From positions 124,001 to 188,000 of the forward strand of contig VIIQ02000571.1 in the NCBI GenBank assembly GCA_007449985.2: DNA of 64,000 nucleotides, written 5' to 3'. The position numbers were made by a program, and so were the translations under genes. The stretch is from Desmodesmus armatus. Its lineage: Eukaryota; Chlorophyta; Chlorophyceae; Sphaeropleales; Scenedesmaceae. Numbering within the stretch: position 1 is the first letter of the stretch; every line of letters begins with the position of its first letter. Of the stretch, positions 25,593 through 38,034 are shown in pieces. The notes under the pieces were generated by a model, which did not search any database, was not told the DNA's origin, and was given only the letters and a program-made list of their open reading frames with translations.

Positions 25593-27547
25593 TCACATGG
25601 CTCCATTGGAGAAGCTGCCCTGAGGCAGCAGAGGGGCGCCAGCAGGCAAGCAGGTATACATCTGGGGCACACTTGACACCAACTGCATCTGAGGAGCCTC
25701 CATGATGGTGCCTGGCTGCAGCTGCAGCACCTGCTGCTGCAAGGGCGCCAGGAGTTGCTGTGGAGATGCCTGAAGCAGCATCTGTTGCTGTGGCGTGGCC
25801 TGAAGCAGCATCTGCTGCTGTGGGGATGCCTGCAGCAGCACATACTGCTGCTGCGCTGGCTGCAGCACGTGCTGCTGTTGGGGCACCAGCACCGGCTGCT
25901 GTGCCAGCAGTGTGCTGCCCCAGTTGGTGCCGGCAGTGTCCATGACGTAAGCGCCCGTCATGTCCACCTGTTGGCTGTCCTGCACAGGGCCCATGCAAGA
26001 AACTGACACCATTTGAGGCAGCTGGGGCATATCCATGCAGCTCACCGCCATCATGCACTGTGTGCTGGGCACTGTGTTGGGCAGCAGCTGCTGAGCGCTG
26101 CAGAAGCCCATGCTGGCTGCAGTGCAGTCCAAAGGCGCCAGCAACTCAGTGCAGCTTAGGCCTGACGGCTGCTGCTGCTGGTGCTGCAGCACGAGCGCCT
26201 GGTAGGGCTGTGGCTGAGACTGCATAAGCCCAGCGCTGTTCTGAGGGGAGGACCCCAGAGGCACACCACTCTGGCCCTCAAACTGGAAAGGCCTGCTGCC
26301 ACTGCTGCTGGCATGGGGCAGGGGCATGCTGGGTACCTCCAGGATACACACAGTGGGGCTGCCAGCCATGCTAGAGCCGCTGTCGCTGGTGGCAGTGCCG
26401 GTTGCGGCTGTTGCCTGGTGTGCGCCAGCAGCGGCTGCCCTGTGCTGCCTGCCGCTGCGGCGGCCGCCGCTGTGCGCCTTTACGGCTACACGAGGCCGCA
26501 GCTCGGACTCACAGTGTGCAAAGAAGCACAGCTGCAGGAGGGACGCAGTACAGGGCGCATGTGACACAATGAGAGGAGGGTGTGTCAGCTGCAGCATATG
26601 GCTGTGAGGACATCAGGAGTTTGGGACAGCGTTGCACCGCGCGTCCAAGCTAGGGCTGGTGTCAGATGGCCGATGCAACATTAACTGCAACTAGCATCCG
26701 TAGCTGTGCGCGCTGCTGTGCGCTGTACAAAAGCTGCGCCTGTGTGTAGAGTGGCCCTGATCCAGTAATTTAGTAGTACTGCTGTTTCACAGCGCACAAC
26801 AGATGCTGTGCCTGTGCTCACCTCTCTCTTGCAGTTTGACCCATACTCACACATCCTTGTGCGGAACCTGCAACAGGGAACCAACATGCATCATCAGATA
26901 GCCCTGTCTGCTGCACACTGATGCCCTGCTGCAAGTCACCTGCTGCCAAGCACCAGCGGCCAGCCTGTCACTGGCCATCCCAATACAACAGGTGTGCTGG
27001 CTGTCGAGTGTGACCGCAACCCTGAGATTGTGCTACGCCATGCCACTGCGCCTGCTTAGACCGACCATGCATGCCTGTTGGCCTGCTGGTACCATCGCCT
27101 GGACAGTCTGTGGGTGGGCCCTACGGCATGCGTTGCCCTACTCGCTGCTGACCCACCACCCTGCCTTGCAGCCTTGCTGCTCACCTGGAGGGGTGCAAGA
27201 AGTACTCAAACAGGTTGTGGCTGTAGGGGCAGTTGGGGCCCCGTTTGCATGCCTTGGTGTTGTGCAGGTCATAGCAGAAGATACTGTCATACTTGTACAG
27301 CTGGGGGTCCCTGCGCTGCGCTGACTGCTCGTTCAGGTGTAGGTATGGGCAGGTGCTGTAGGAGTGAATGTCCTGCAGCACACAACAAGGAAAGGGAAGA
27401 CACACTGGTCAAGCTGAGGCTTTGGATCCTTGTAGGCAGGCACACCCCCAGTCCCGTGGCGCCCACCTGTCGTGGGCACATCTCCACCTTTGCCTTGTAC
27501 ATGTAGAACTCATCAGTGAAGGCCTCCTGCAGAGCAGACGAGCGCAT
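25593..27547 (-). CDS. RR-TZF CCCH tandem zinc finger protein, copy A
   Basis: Exons on the minus strand: 27547-27467, 27372-27185, 26867-26822, 26531-25593, all in phase, about 417 residues. It carries the plant-type arginine-rich plus tandem zinc finger region: TDEFYMYKAKVEMCPRQ, then DIHSYSTCPYLH and QRRDP, finger 1 with C-x8-C-x5-C-x3-H (CYDLHNTKAC to PYSH), a 16-residue spacer, and finger 2 with C-x5-C-x4-C-x3-H (CEYGSNCKRELCFFAH). The C-terminal two thirds is low-complexity, rich in Gln, Ser, Pro and Leu, with repeated SPQQQMLLQA units. In plants these proteins bind AU-rich mRNA elements and act in mRNA decay or translation control in cytoplasmic granules; that role is inferred. The ATG at 27547 is the first in frame, but an acceptor-like CTGCAG nine bases past the codon run leaves the true 5' exon open. 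Near-identical paralogue at 35.1 kb. Confidence 0.88.
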
Positions 27548-27740
27548 GAAGTCCTTCGTGTGCTGCTTCGATGGGACAGTCGGTTGAGCTTGGAAGGGGC
27601 AAAGCGGTGCACGGCGCGCATGCACAACACATGTTCTGTTCTCACCGTCGTCTCTGGTTGCTGCTTGGCCGCAGAGGATATCATCACATCAAACCCCTTC
27701 GGCTTCTCCCTGTTCGTGCGGCTTGTTTTTAACTATCGCA

Positions 27741-28500
27741 TTGGCTTGTCTGAGCTGCCACTTATCAGCCTGTGAGACCACATGTACCCCACATGTGCCC
27801 AAAGCCTCGTCAACGTAACCGAAGTGTCCGGAAAAGGGATAAGGGCACATCCCAGAAGTCGCAATATGCCCCTGGTCTTGCCTTTAATCTGTCGTGATTT
27901 TATGTCTCACAATGCGTACGAAGCTGCATGACCTGGTGGCACTGCACAGCTTAATGGCTGCAGGGGTTATGACACGAGTGTCGGGCTGGTTTTCCACCCT
28001 TGCTCTGCTGTACCACAGCCTTCAATGCTTAACTATAGATCCTTTGGACAGATGCATTGCACTGATGGCCACCTTGAGTCATCCATGACATGCAAGGTGT
28101 TATGATGACATGCGCAGACCATGTCACTCAGAGTTCAGGCTGGCACCAATCAACTGATAAGTGTGCCGTGTGGCCTGCAAAGTTGCACATAGGTTGCGTC
28201 GCTGCACCTGCACAGGTGCAATGGTAGAGTGAAAATGAGGTGGACACACAATGTGGGACAGGCCTGGAGGCACTGCGACACCCATGCTGTGCACCTGCAA
28301 ACACTACTGTTGCACCAGCTGTGAAGTGTGTTCCAAAGGTAGCGTGAAAACTTGCTAGGGGCAGGCAGAACGCATAATTATTGTTGTTGTCAGAAGCTGA
28401 GGCTGATTGGTGTCAGCCCTGTCACACGGAGGCTTGCGTGCTGCGCTGTCAGCAGTTTGCCCCTGGTGGGGCACAAGCAATTTTCTGCACCAGAAAGCAC
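27741..28500. other. spacer between duplication arms
   Basis: About 0.76 kb between the recognisable end of arm A and the start of arm B. No gene, repeat or clear junction motif seen. It must contain the promoter of zinc finger copy A and the duplication joint. Confidence 0.4.
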
Positions 28501-28582
28501 ACAAGTACCTGTCCTAGTAGTTATGTCGGTGCTTGTATTGCAGTTGTGCCTGTTGGTTGATGCACCGTGCCGTGCTGCGCAG

Positions 28583-29160
28583 GCAGTGAAATGCAGCGGC
28601 TACGGCTGGTATCTATCGGACACCAAGTCGACGTGGCACGCACAAGAACCGGGGGGGGCCCTTCGTGCCACTTTTGCTGATCAGTTTGAAGACAAGCACG
28701 GTTGACAGCACACTTAGATACACTGTAACTTACATGCAAACTTCTTGCCTGCTGCTGGCAGCCTCTCTCTGACATGCTGCTGCACTGTGCAGGAGTAGTG
28801 ATGCGCACATGTCAGTGCCACGTCCGGTGGGAGCCGTATGATGCATCCAAGGGGAGGCCTCCTTCATGTTACCTGCAGCACACTGATCTGCTGTGGGCCG
28901 TTCTTGCGATGCAACATCGTTGAGAGTGTAAACCCTACACCCACAGCCTGTTGTACTGGTTGGGTGTGCTGTACTTCAGCAACCGCCGGTTGCTGCAACA
29001 GTAAGTTACTGTTGAAAGCTGGTACTAGCTGTGCAGCAGATAGCTGCTGCTGTGAGCGACTGTTACCGTGCAGGCAGAGAGATGCTGCTGCAGATGCAAG
29101 GCTGCCTGCATGTGTCCACTTGATGTGCTTGCACTTCCAGATCGCAGTGCGTTGCTGATT
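28583..29160 (+). pseudogene. cysteine synthase-like pseudogene fragment (exons 5-6)
   Basis: From the CAG at 28580-28582 the sequence follows exon 5 of the gene at 15.9 kb (SEMQRLRLVSIGHQVDVAR) but loses frame in a G run and meets TGA at 28678-28680. The GATCAGTTTGA of the FADQFE motif persists out of frame. The exon 6 match begins at 29074 after a CAG and reads into a stop. Exons 1-4 are absent and exons 7-8, including the GSSAAVN region, are deleted, so no active enzyme is possible. Confidence 0.85.
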
Positions 29161-29368
29161 CGGATTCATGCTGCCTGTTGGGCTGGAAAAGCCCTTGACA
29201 CACAATGGCTTCGCCCTGCTTGCTGCTGTTGCAACAATTGAGGCCAAGGGGGTGCTGATGAGCCAACATGTAGCACCTGAGCACAACTTCGGAAAATTGA
29301 CACTTATTTGACATGTTACATCTGCCACATCAGTGATTGCTTCCTCAAATCGTGGCCGACACGGCCAC

Positions 29369-29456
29369 CTGCAAAGGCACGGCGGCGGCAAGCCAATGTC
29401 CAAGCATGCACCAACAGCAGCTGTCAAAGCGGCTGAAGAGCTCAGTCCTGGCTCAC
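29369..29456 (-). other. GHMP-kinase-like exon, arm B copy
   Basis: 88-base block between a CAG acceptor and a GTGGCC donor encoding GEPGLSSSAALTAAVGACLD followed by IGLPPPCLC. GLSSSAAL fits the ATP-binding loop of GHMP kinases (galactokinase-like). It is better preserved than the arm A copy, but no partner exons could be joined, so it is either one exon of a long-intron gene or a relic. Confidence 0.45.
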
Positions 29457-32400
29457 CTGCAATCCACACCCACAACTTGATCTACCAAGCAATCACACGA
29501 CTGTCAGTCACGCAGCACATGTAGCAGCACAGTATGTTACCATCGTTGATCCCCAACTTTGTACAGTAACACGTCACATGTCGCAGTGACAGACCAAGCT
29601 GCAGGGACCGGGTAGCACTTTCAACCACAAGGGCGGCCCGCCTTCGACATCACACTGCACAACCGGCTGTACCCCACACGATCAGCATGCCTGCACACGA
29701 TGCTTACGCCTGATCCTGACAACACACAACACTGTAACACAGCACACCAACAACATGCATGCCTCCTGATTTCCTACCTAAGGGCACAGCACCCACTCTG
29801 AGCCAGCTTAGTCCTATAGCCAAGCTGCAGCTCATCCTGTCACTCCACGAGCTACTGGACTACCACCTTACCCCCCTCCCAAGGGACAGGTGAGCAACAG
29901 GTTGGCACCACAGTACCCTTCGCAAACCTCCAGCCGACCAGCCCTAGTGATACACAAATCGCCCAAAACCAACAGTCTCACAAACCGGCAGTCTCTCAAA
30001 CAAGGGCAGGCGCATAGGCCCTGCCCTCCGACTCCACCAAAATGTATCCTCGAGTTCACGAGGGGGGTGGGACATCTCAGTTGCCCAGACCGCTCCGCGC
30101 ATGGACGGACCAGCCTGACAGACAGTAGATGCAACTCTCCGACATCGACATTGTGATTACAGGACTAAAGCCGACAATAGCCACTAAAAGCCACACTAAG
30201 ACCACACTCTCTCACTGTTTTCACTGACTGGCCACCATTTAGTAGTGAGCCAGCAGGCAAGAGGGTTCTGCATGGCTAGACCCTGTACTGCAACACCAAG
30301 GGTTACAGCCCAAGGGTGTATCTGCAGACAGTATCACTGCAACCACTACACACATACAGCCCAACCAGCTAACAGAAACACCTTGCCGGCATTTCTGTAT
30401 GGGCACCCAAACAGCTATCGCAGCCTGCAGAAGCCGCACATGTGCGTCATTGCAGGGAAAACGGCATGCGTTCAAGGCGGTGGCAGTACTGAGGGGAGGG
30501 GTAAACCAGCACTTACAGCAGCTCAGGCCAACTGTACTGCTGACAGTGCGGATGTCGCGTGCACCATGTCCTGTGGAGCCAGCACACTGGGGGCTGCCCT
30601 GTACAGTCCAGCACATGATGCCCTCCTTGCCCCACATTCCCCGCAGACACACGACCAGCTTCTCTCCGCAATGATGGGAGCCACCAGCAGCACTGGCAGC
30701 TGCCAGCAAAGTACGCATCCGTCATATATGCCTTGCTGAAGCCATGCAACTGGCATTTGACAGCTGCTTATTGGCGCCTGGAGGGCTGTCACCACCACCA
30801 GGCTGGCTGCTCACAAAACAGCAACCAGCCATACAAACTTGGCTGACACACGCGTTGCCTGAACACTTCCTCCGCATTTGTCAATGGCGGTGTTGCTTTG
30901 GGCTTCACATATCATGTCGTATACACTTTGCTAAATCACAGGATGCCACGACAACAACACCAGCAACAACAACACCGACTCAGCGAAGTTGGGGCATAGC
31001 TTCTGCAACCCCGTCCCTTCTAGTCCTTGGCAACACACCGACATGCATCAGCACCCCAGCCTCGCCACCATTCTCAGATGGCGGCAGGCATGCATTCCGG
31101 TCATTGCGGTAACACAACAACTACATTGCTGTATTCACCCCCCTCCCACCCCCCCTCACACGCAACGTTCAAGTTTCCTCCCAAAAGATGACTACCCCTC
31201 ACACCCTTGACTACAGTGGTCAGTGTTCAACCTTATGGATGTGCAGCACCACCAACACTCGCAGTGCAGCATGCGAGGCCGCAGCTGCACGCCCCACAAA
31301 TGTTCCCCCTCGTGGACAGGGCCAGGATGAAAATATGAACTGGTGTGTGAGCATGCACATCTGCACTGCGGAGGGCAACAAGACGGGGTGTGCGCCAACA
31401 GGATCACACCACCGCGGTGCTTCTGAGCCCCAGTTCATGGTGGGGACCACAGTTGCCCCATGCTTTCTGCTTTCTACAGAACATCGCTCGCGTACTGTGC
31501 AGATATGTATGATGTGCTGAGCGCCAGTGGCGCGCGAGACTGCTAACACTCAGGCGTGCAGGCCTGTCACAAACACTGTGTAGCCCAGGCATGATCAGGG
31601 CAGCGCCACCAACTTTGCCCAAGCAGTGACCCAAGCAGCAATTCTGCAGCAATACAGGCATTGATCACCACAACACCAAAAGCTCACCCGCGGGGCGCAT
31701 ATAGCTGGCAGACAGCATGACAAATGCTTGTTCTGCCAGCCACCATTGACCATGGAAGCATTAGTCATTGCCAGCTATGTGTGACAGGCACACACAACAC
31801 TGTAACTTGATCACGTGCGGCCTCAGCTCCTGTGACAGTGAGCTAGCACAACGTCACTGTTGGTACTGGTGAGGAGACGGCCCTGAGGCAGGCTTGCATC
31901 ACCGCCCCAATTCAAGCGCTTTGGTACGCCCACCACATGCCGTGATCAACAAGTCAACATGGGTACCCACCAAAGCCCAACACTGAATCATGCTGCCAGC
32001 TGTGGTTGCACAGCTGCCAACCAGTGTTGAATTCAACAGCGACATGGTGGCACGGCGACAAAAGGTGGCAACTGCAACCCGCAACAGGCGTGCAGCCACC
32101 ACATCAGTGATGGGTGGTTGGTGTCGGCCAGTATTAGGATGCACCTGCAATTGGGCGATGCTTGTAGTCATTCGCACCACCAGGGACCAATGTGAGCTAC
32201 CCCCTATGCAAGCCACCCGCACTGGCTTGACTCAAGCTCAGTGTCAGACACACTGCACATCTTCCCGCCACATCGGCAAACTTGCTTCAAAAAGTGCTGT
32301 GCTCTACCCCTCTGGATCAATCCCAACATTTGGCCTGTTCAGCACGCAAGCAGGTGTTTGGATCCTTGGAACGACAACGTGCGCGTGACAGGTACCAATG

Positions 32401-35105
32401 GTAGCGCCACGACAAGGCATGCTCTCATGCGGCAGGCCCACAGCCGCAGCAGACTGACCCAAAAAAACGAGACATCAAGCCGGCTGCTCCAACCACAATC
32501 ACACAATCCAGTTGGTGACAGCATGCCGCAGTAGCGTGGGGTGGTGGCAGGATCGTGCGCTCGACGGTGGTCACCCAGACATGACCCCGCCCAGTACAGG
32601 TTGAGACAATCATGCGGTCAACGGGGAGTATATATATATTGATATCAAGCACAATACGGCAGCTGTCGCTGCATGCCTTGCGTAGGCTGGTGGGGCTGTG
32701 ACCACATTGTCACAACAGCATTGCACTGCATGTCAGAAATTCCCGCAGCCTTCAGCCCGTGTTGAGTTGACCACGGGTATCATGCCTGGAGGTGTGCGGC
32801 TCCCCAACGTGTACGGTGTTGGGTTTATGCACGGTCCATGCAGGGCATTTGTTCGTCATTCTGCGGCAGCCACCCTCTGCTGTGACGGGCAAACCTGCAG
32901 CTGCGTGGCGACAGGCCACCTGCTGGGTGCCCATGGACAAATCAGATGCACTCAACAGTCTTGCAGCCAACACTGGACCAATGATGGCTGTTGAGAGGCT
33001 AGGGCCTGAACAGATCACCAGGCAGACTTTGCAAGCCCTGACTAGGCGGGAGGTGTGACAGCCCACCCCTACTTGCCTGATAAGGGCAGGGCGCCCGGGA
33101 CACCCCAAAGTCAAATCAAACATCCCATCAACAGAAAAGGCGCCAGGGGAAACAATCCCTCGGGCGCAGCATCTCCCAGCGACTGCACGTGTGCCTCAGG
33201 GTACATCAATCGCCCATGCCATTGACGATGCAGTCACAATCACTGGACAGTATAGCGTGCGTTGTCACCCATGTCTGATGCTGCAAACAACCCTTCAAGA
33301 TCAACAGCCGGGTTGGCTCAGTCCTGCACAGCCCCTGTCCCTGTCAAGCCATGCCTGTGAACCCAGAGTCCTAGGACGCAACAGACGCCGTTGCATATAC
33401 ACATGCGACAACACTTCCACATGGTTACCATCCAAACCCATCATGCAACACAAGCAGCGGCTGAGGCAGGGGAGGTGAGCGTATGCATGCACTGGCGAAT
33501 AGGCGCTGGGCACAGGTGCCTAGACCGTGTTGAGAAGCCTAAGAGGAACTCAACACGGCTGGCAGATGTGACTTTCCACAGCAATCAACTGACCAGCTCC
33601 ACCTGTGTGCCCTGTAAACTACTGACTGAGCTCCCAACTGCCCCTCATGAAACCCTATGAAAGCTTGAACCCTGGGGCATGAAGCCACCAACAAACGTTG
33701 CTGCCCAGTTGCATCCAGCACAACCACGGCGGCAGCTTCACACCTTGAGTCAGCTTGCCTGCACGGCGCTGCCCACAACAGAAGGTCCTTGTGCGGCCCA
33801 ACACCCGTGAGTTGGCAGCGCCCGTTATTCTTCGACCTTGTAGGCCACTCACGCAGGTGCCATACCAAGTCCCAACCCAAACACTGAGAATGGCAATAGC
33901 CGGGTTGCAGCAACCCTCAATGCATTTTTCCAACAGCGCACCCAACTTTGGTGTACAGCCATCCAACCACAGCGCCAGCCGGCCATGCAGACAGGCTGCC
34001 CAGGGTTGGCAACAAAGCGCAAGTCGATGGGTCATACAGGGTGCATCCCATGGACAACAGGACATATCTCACACACCATGGCTCAACAGTTCAATCACCA
34101 CTCCATGATTATGGCCTTTCAGTGGCCCGCAACCAATCCACCAACCAACCACGACGACACTTTGGGCATGCCATGCATCTCAGTATTATTCCTCATACTT
34201 TCAACCAACCTTGAATTCAACCCCAGCTCCAGCTGACAGCAAAGAGTGTGTAGCACACTGCAGTCTACGCACAGGACTTGGCCGGTCAGCCGCCAACATC
34301 ATGCATTGGTTAGTGGCATCCACCTGCCACACTTGCCCCCCTTCCACTATGACGCCTTGCGCACGCCCAGCCCAATGTGTCAGCCCCTGCTGCCTGTGGC
34401 AAGAATTGCTGGCACATGCAGCAGGGTTGCACCGTGACTCCAGCATGCTTCACACAGCAGTGAACTCAGGACGGACAGGCATATGCCTTGGCCGCGTGTA
34501 TGCAGAGGCAACAGCACATGCACCGACCCAATCCGTTTCAGACCACAACCACAGACGTAACACCACTTCCATTCAGCCTTTCACAATGCCAGTAAGTTGG
34601 CCCAGGTGGACAGAGGGAAACATACACAGTACGTAAATACTTCACCTTGCTGCAACATGCATGCTTGAAGCAGCAGCTCCACACTTTCAAATACACTCAC
34701 GAGCAAGCCAAGCCACATGCACAACAAAAGCCAGGAGCAGTGACCAGGCCCTTACAAACAGTGCCTCCCCTTGCAGGCTCGGGCGCCCCAATTTCAAATC
34801 TCAACAAGGAGGGATGGGCCCACCCTGCAGCGCACATCCTGAACCCACAATGCCTCTGCCATGAAAACTGTGTGCTTGCAGGCCATGGCAAGGGTTCCAT
34901 GCAGCAGATAGACACCACCAAAGTGCTGAACACAACTAGCAGCCCGACAACAAGCCTGAGCAAGCCTGCACCCTTCACAACGGGCACTGCGCTACCAGCA
35001 CCACACCCAGCCACAACAAGGCAAACTAGCCTCACCACTGTTATTGAAGCACTGGCGCAAGTGCATGTCATGCTTCACGTGCCTGCAGTGCGTGTGCATC
35101 ACACT
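29457..35105 (-). other. 5.6 kb unassigned interior of arm B
   Basis: Counterpart of 20.0-25.6 kb, C/A-rich on +, with only short open frames. No domain recognised. Homology to arm A is patchy, with many indels, as expected for intronic or non-coding sequence. Confidence 0.35.
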
Positions 35106-37098
35106 TCACATGGTCGCATTGGGGAAGCTGCCCTGAGGCAGCAGAGGGGCGCCAGCAGGCAAGCAGGTATACATCTGGGGCACACTTGACACCAACTGCA
35201 TCTGAGGAGCCTGCATGATGGTCCCTGGCTGCAGCTGCAGCACCTGCTGCTGCATGGGCGCCAGGAGTTGCTGTGGAGATGGCAGCACCTGTTGCTGTGG
35301 TCCTGCCTGAAGCAGCATCTGCTGCTGTGGCGATGCCTGCAGCAGCACATACTGCTGCTGTGCTGGCTGCAGCACGTGCTGCTGTTGGGGCACCAGCACC
35401 GGCTGCTGTGCCAGCAGTGTGCTGCCCCAGTTGGTGCCGGCAGTGTCCATGACGTAAGCGCCCGTCATGTCCACCTGTTGGCTGTCCTGCACAGGGTCCA
35501 TGCAAGAGACCGACACCATTTGAGGCAGCTGGGGCATATCCGTGCAGCCCATCGCCATCATGCACTGTGTGCTGGGCAGCAGCTGCTGAGCATTGCAGAA
35601 GCCCATGCTGGCTTGAGTGCAGTCCAAAGGCGCCAGCAACTCAGTGCAGCTTAGGCCTGACAGCTGCTGCTGCTGCTGGTGGTGCTGCTGCAGCACGAGC
35701 GCCTGGTAGGGCTGCGGCTGGAGCTGCAGCTGCACAAGGCCAATGCTGTTCTGAGCGGAGGACACCAGAGGCACACCACTCTGGCCCTCAAACTGGAAAG
35801 GCCTGCTGCCACTGCTGCTGGCATGGGGCAGGGGCATGCTGGGCACCTCCAGGACACACACAGTGGGGCTGCCAGCCATGCTAGAGCCGCTGTCGCTGGT
35901 GGCAGTGGTATTGCCGGCTGCCGCTGCTGCCTGGTGCGCGGCAGCAGCGGCAGCGGCTGCCCTGTGCTGCCTGCCGCTGCGGCGGCCGCCGCTGTGCGCC
36001 TTGACGGCTAAGCGAGGCCGCAGCTCGGACTCACTGTGTGCAAAGAAGCACAGCTGCAGGAGGGACGTCGCACAGGGCAGAAAGCAGCTCAGCACATATG
36101 TATCAGAATTTAACGAAGGTGTGTCAGCTGCAGCATGCTCGCCATGAGGACAGCAGGAGTATGACAGCACTGCAGTGAGCGTTCACACTAGGGCTGAAAT
36201 CAGAAGCCGAGTCGAGACTGCAATGATCATCATTTTGCTGTCCGCTGTATGACTGCTGTGCTCCTGGTTCAACGGCCCACAGCACTGCACAGGAGCACAC
36301 CTGGCACAGCTGGCAGCGCGCAGCGCATCGCCTGCCTGTGCGTACATGCCTTACCTCTCTCTTGCAGTTTGCGCCATACTCACACATCCTTGTGCGGAAC
36401 CTGCAACACGGAAGCATGCAGGGTCAACTAGGCTAGCCTGTCTGCTGCAGACTTATGCACCACTGCAAGTCACCTTCATGCCCAGCACCAGCCGCCAGCC
36501 TGCCAGTGACCCCGACCATCCCACCACGACAGGTGTGCTGGCTGTCGCCCTTCACCAACACTTCAAAGCCGTGTGTGAGGCAAGAACTGTGCAAGGGAGC
36601 AGTCAATATACAGCAACCATGCCTGCCTGTGACCTGCTGGCACCATCACCTGGACAGTCTGTGGGTGGGCCCTACGGCATGCGTTGCCCTACTCGCTGCT
36701 GACCCACCACCCTGCCTTGCAGCCTTGCTGCTCACCTGGAGGGGTGCAAGAAATACTCGAACATGTTGTGGCTGTAGGGGCAGTTGGGGCCCCGTTTGCA
36801 TGCCTTGGTGTTGTGCAGGTCATAGCAGAAGATACTGTCATACTTGTACAGCTGTGGGTCCCTGCGCTGCGCTGACTGCTCGTTCAGGTGTAGGTATGGG
36901 CAGGTGCTGTAGGAGTGAATGTCCTGCAGCACACAACAAGGAAAGGGAAGACACACTGGTCAAGCTGAGGCTTTGGATCCTTGTAGGCAGGCACACCCCC
37001 AGTCCCGTGGCGCCCACCTGTCGTGGGCACATCTCCACCTTTGCCCTGTACATGTAGAACTCATCAGTGAAGGCCTCCTGCAGAGCAGACGAGCGCAT
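35106..37098 (-). CDS. RR-TZF CCCH tandem zinc finger protein, copy B
   Basis: Exons on the minus strand: 37098-37018, 36923-36736, 36400-36355, 36053-35106, same structure and phases as copy A, about 420 residues. Finger residues are all kept (CYDLHNTKAC to PYSH; CEYGANCKRELCFFAH, with Ala for Ser between the first two cysteines). N-terminal block TDEFYMYRAKVEMCPRQ has one Lys to Arg change. The third intron begins GTAAGG where copy A has GTGAGC. The Gln-rich tail differs in repeat units (a shortened LLQAGPQQQVLPSPQQ stretch and an added polyalanine/HQAAAAAG region). Both copies look intact. Same inferred role in mRNA binding and turnover as copy A. Confidence 0.88.
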
Positions 37099-37300
37099 GA
37101 AGTCCTTAGTGTGTCTGCTTCGATGGGACAGTCGGTTGAGCTTGGAAGGCGCAAAGCGATGCACGACGTGCGTGCACAACACATGCAAGCTTTTTACCGT
37201 CATCTTTGTTTGCTGCTTGGCCGCAGAGGATGCCATCTCCCCTTCTCCCCTTGTTCGGGCTGCACACACACCTCCGTGTCTTTACCTATCGCAACTACTA

Positions 37301-38034
37301 TCGTGACTGTGTATGACCTTGTCAGCCAACGAGCATAGAGCAGGAGATGACCGAACCCTGGGTCAAAGCCCCTAGCAAGTCTTGACTTGAAAGCAACCGC
37401 AAAGGTCCAAAATGGGTCTCAGGGTCTCATGAGAGATGTTGTCATGCGCTGTGATGTGAGGGTGCACTTCACAACCTGTGCGTAAACCAGCAGGACATGT
37501 AGCACATCACAGGCGGTCGTCATTCCCGCTAATGTTCTGCTTCATCATCCCGCTGCATCATCAAGCCCTTGTAGACCAAAAAACTATTCGGCAACACTCT
37601 GGCAGCCAGCTGTCATTCAGACCAGTCCTCAATCACCATCAGTGGCGGATACAGTCGTGCAGATGGCATTCAGCACCACAATGCCAATGCCACAAGTGCC
37701 ATAATGTGGCAGCAAGTAAAGGTGCACATCTACTTTACGAGTGTTTTGGGCTGGTAACAGCCCCATTGCCTTCACGGTGTGCATTGACAGCCACAGGCTG
37801 GTATGCTGGCACAAGCCAGTCCAGCTTGACCTGCCAGGCTGGCGGGCGGGTGAAAGGGGTGGCCGGCCTAGTGTCCACAGTGCGGTGGATGTTGCAACGT
37901 CCTATACTAGATCACACGTCAGATGTCAACGAAGTGAAGCTGTTATGAAGCGGGTGATCCACACACAGGGCCTGCATCATGGCTGTGTGACGCCGTCAGC
38001 GTGCCAGGTCGAATGCTGAGCTCAAAAGCTTGCC
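37301..38034. other. 0.7 kb without a recognised gene
   Basis: Open frames exist on both strands (up to 156 codons on + from 37478) but none shows a domain or clean splice context. Nothing else identified. Confidence 0.3.

Larger units (their letters stand above)
17600..27740. repeat. segmental duplication, arm A
   Basis: Direct repeat with arm B (about 28.5-37.3 kb). Matches seen by eye: cysteine synthase exon 5 (17666 with 28583), exon 6 (18139 with 29074), 19703 with 29171, the GHMP-like exon (19979 with 29456), 20880 with 30780, and the whole zinc finger gene (25593-27547 with 35106-37098). The offset drops from about 10.9 to 9.5 kb between 18.2 and 19.7 kb, showing a deletion of about 1.5 kb in B (or insertion in A). 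Ends are approximate. Confidence 0.9.
28500..37300. repeat. segmental duplication, arm B
   Basis: Second, direct copy of arm A, about 8.8 kb, lacking the cysteine synthase exon 7-8 region. Coding parts of the zinc finger gene are closest to identical; the interior has many small insertions and deletions, pointing to selection on the zinc finger gene and drift elsewhere. Confidence 0.9.

Noticed and set aside
26181..26607. Plus-strand frames over zinc finger exon 4 (and 35679-36147 in copy B)
   Set aside because: Antisense to a well-supported, phase-consistent exon; duplicated only because the gene is.
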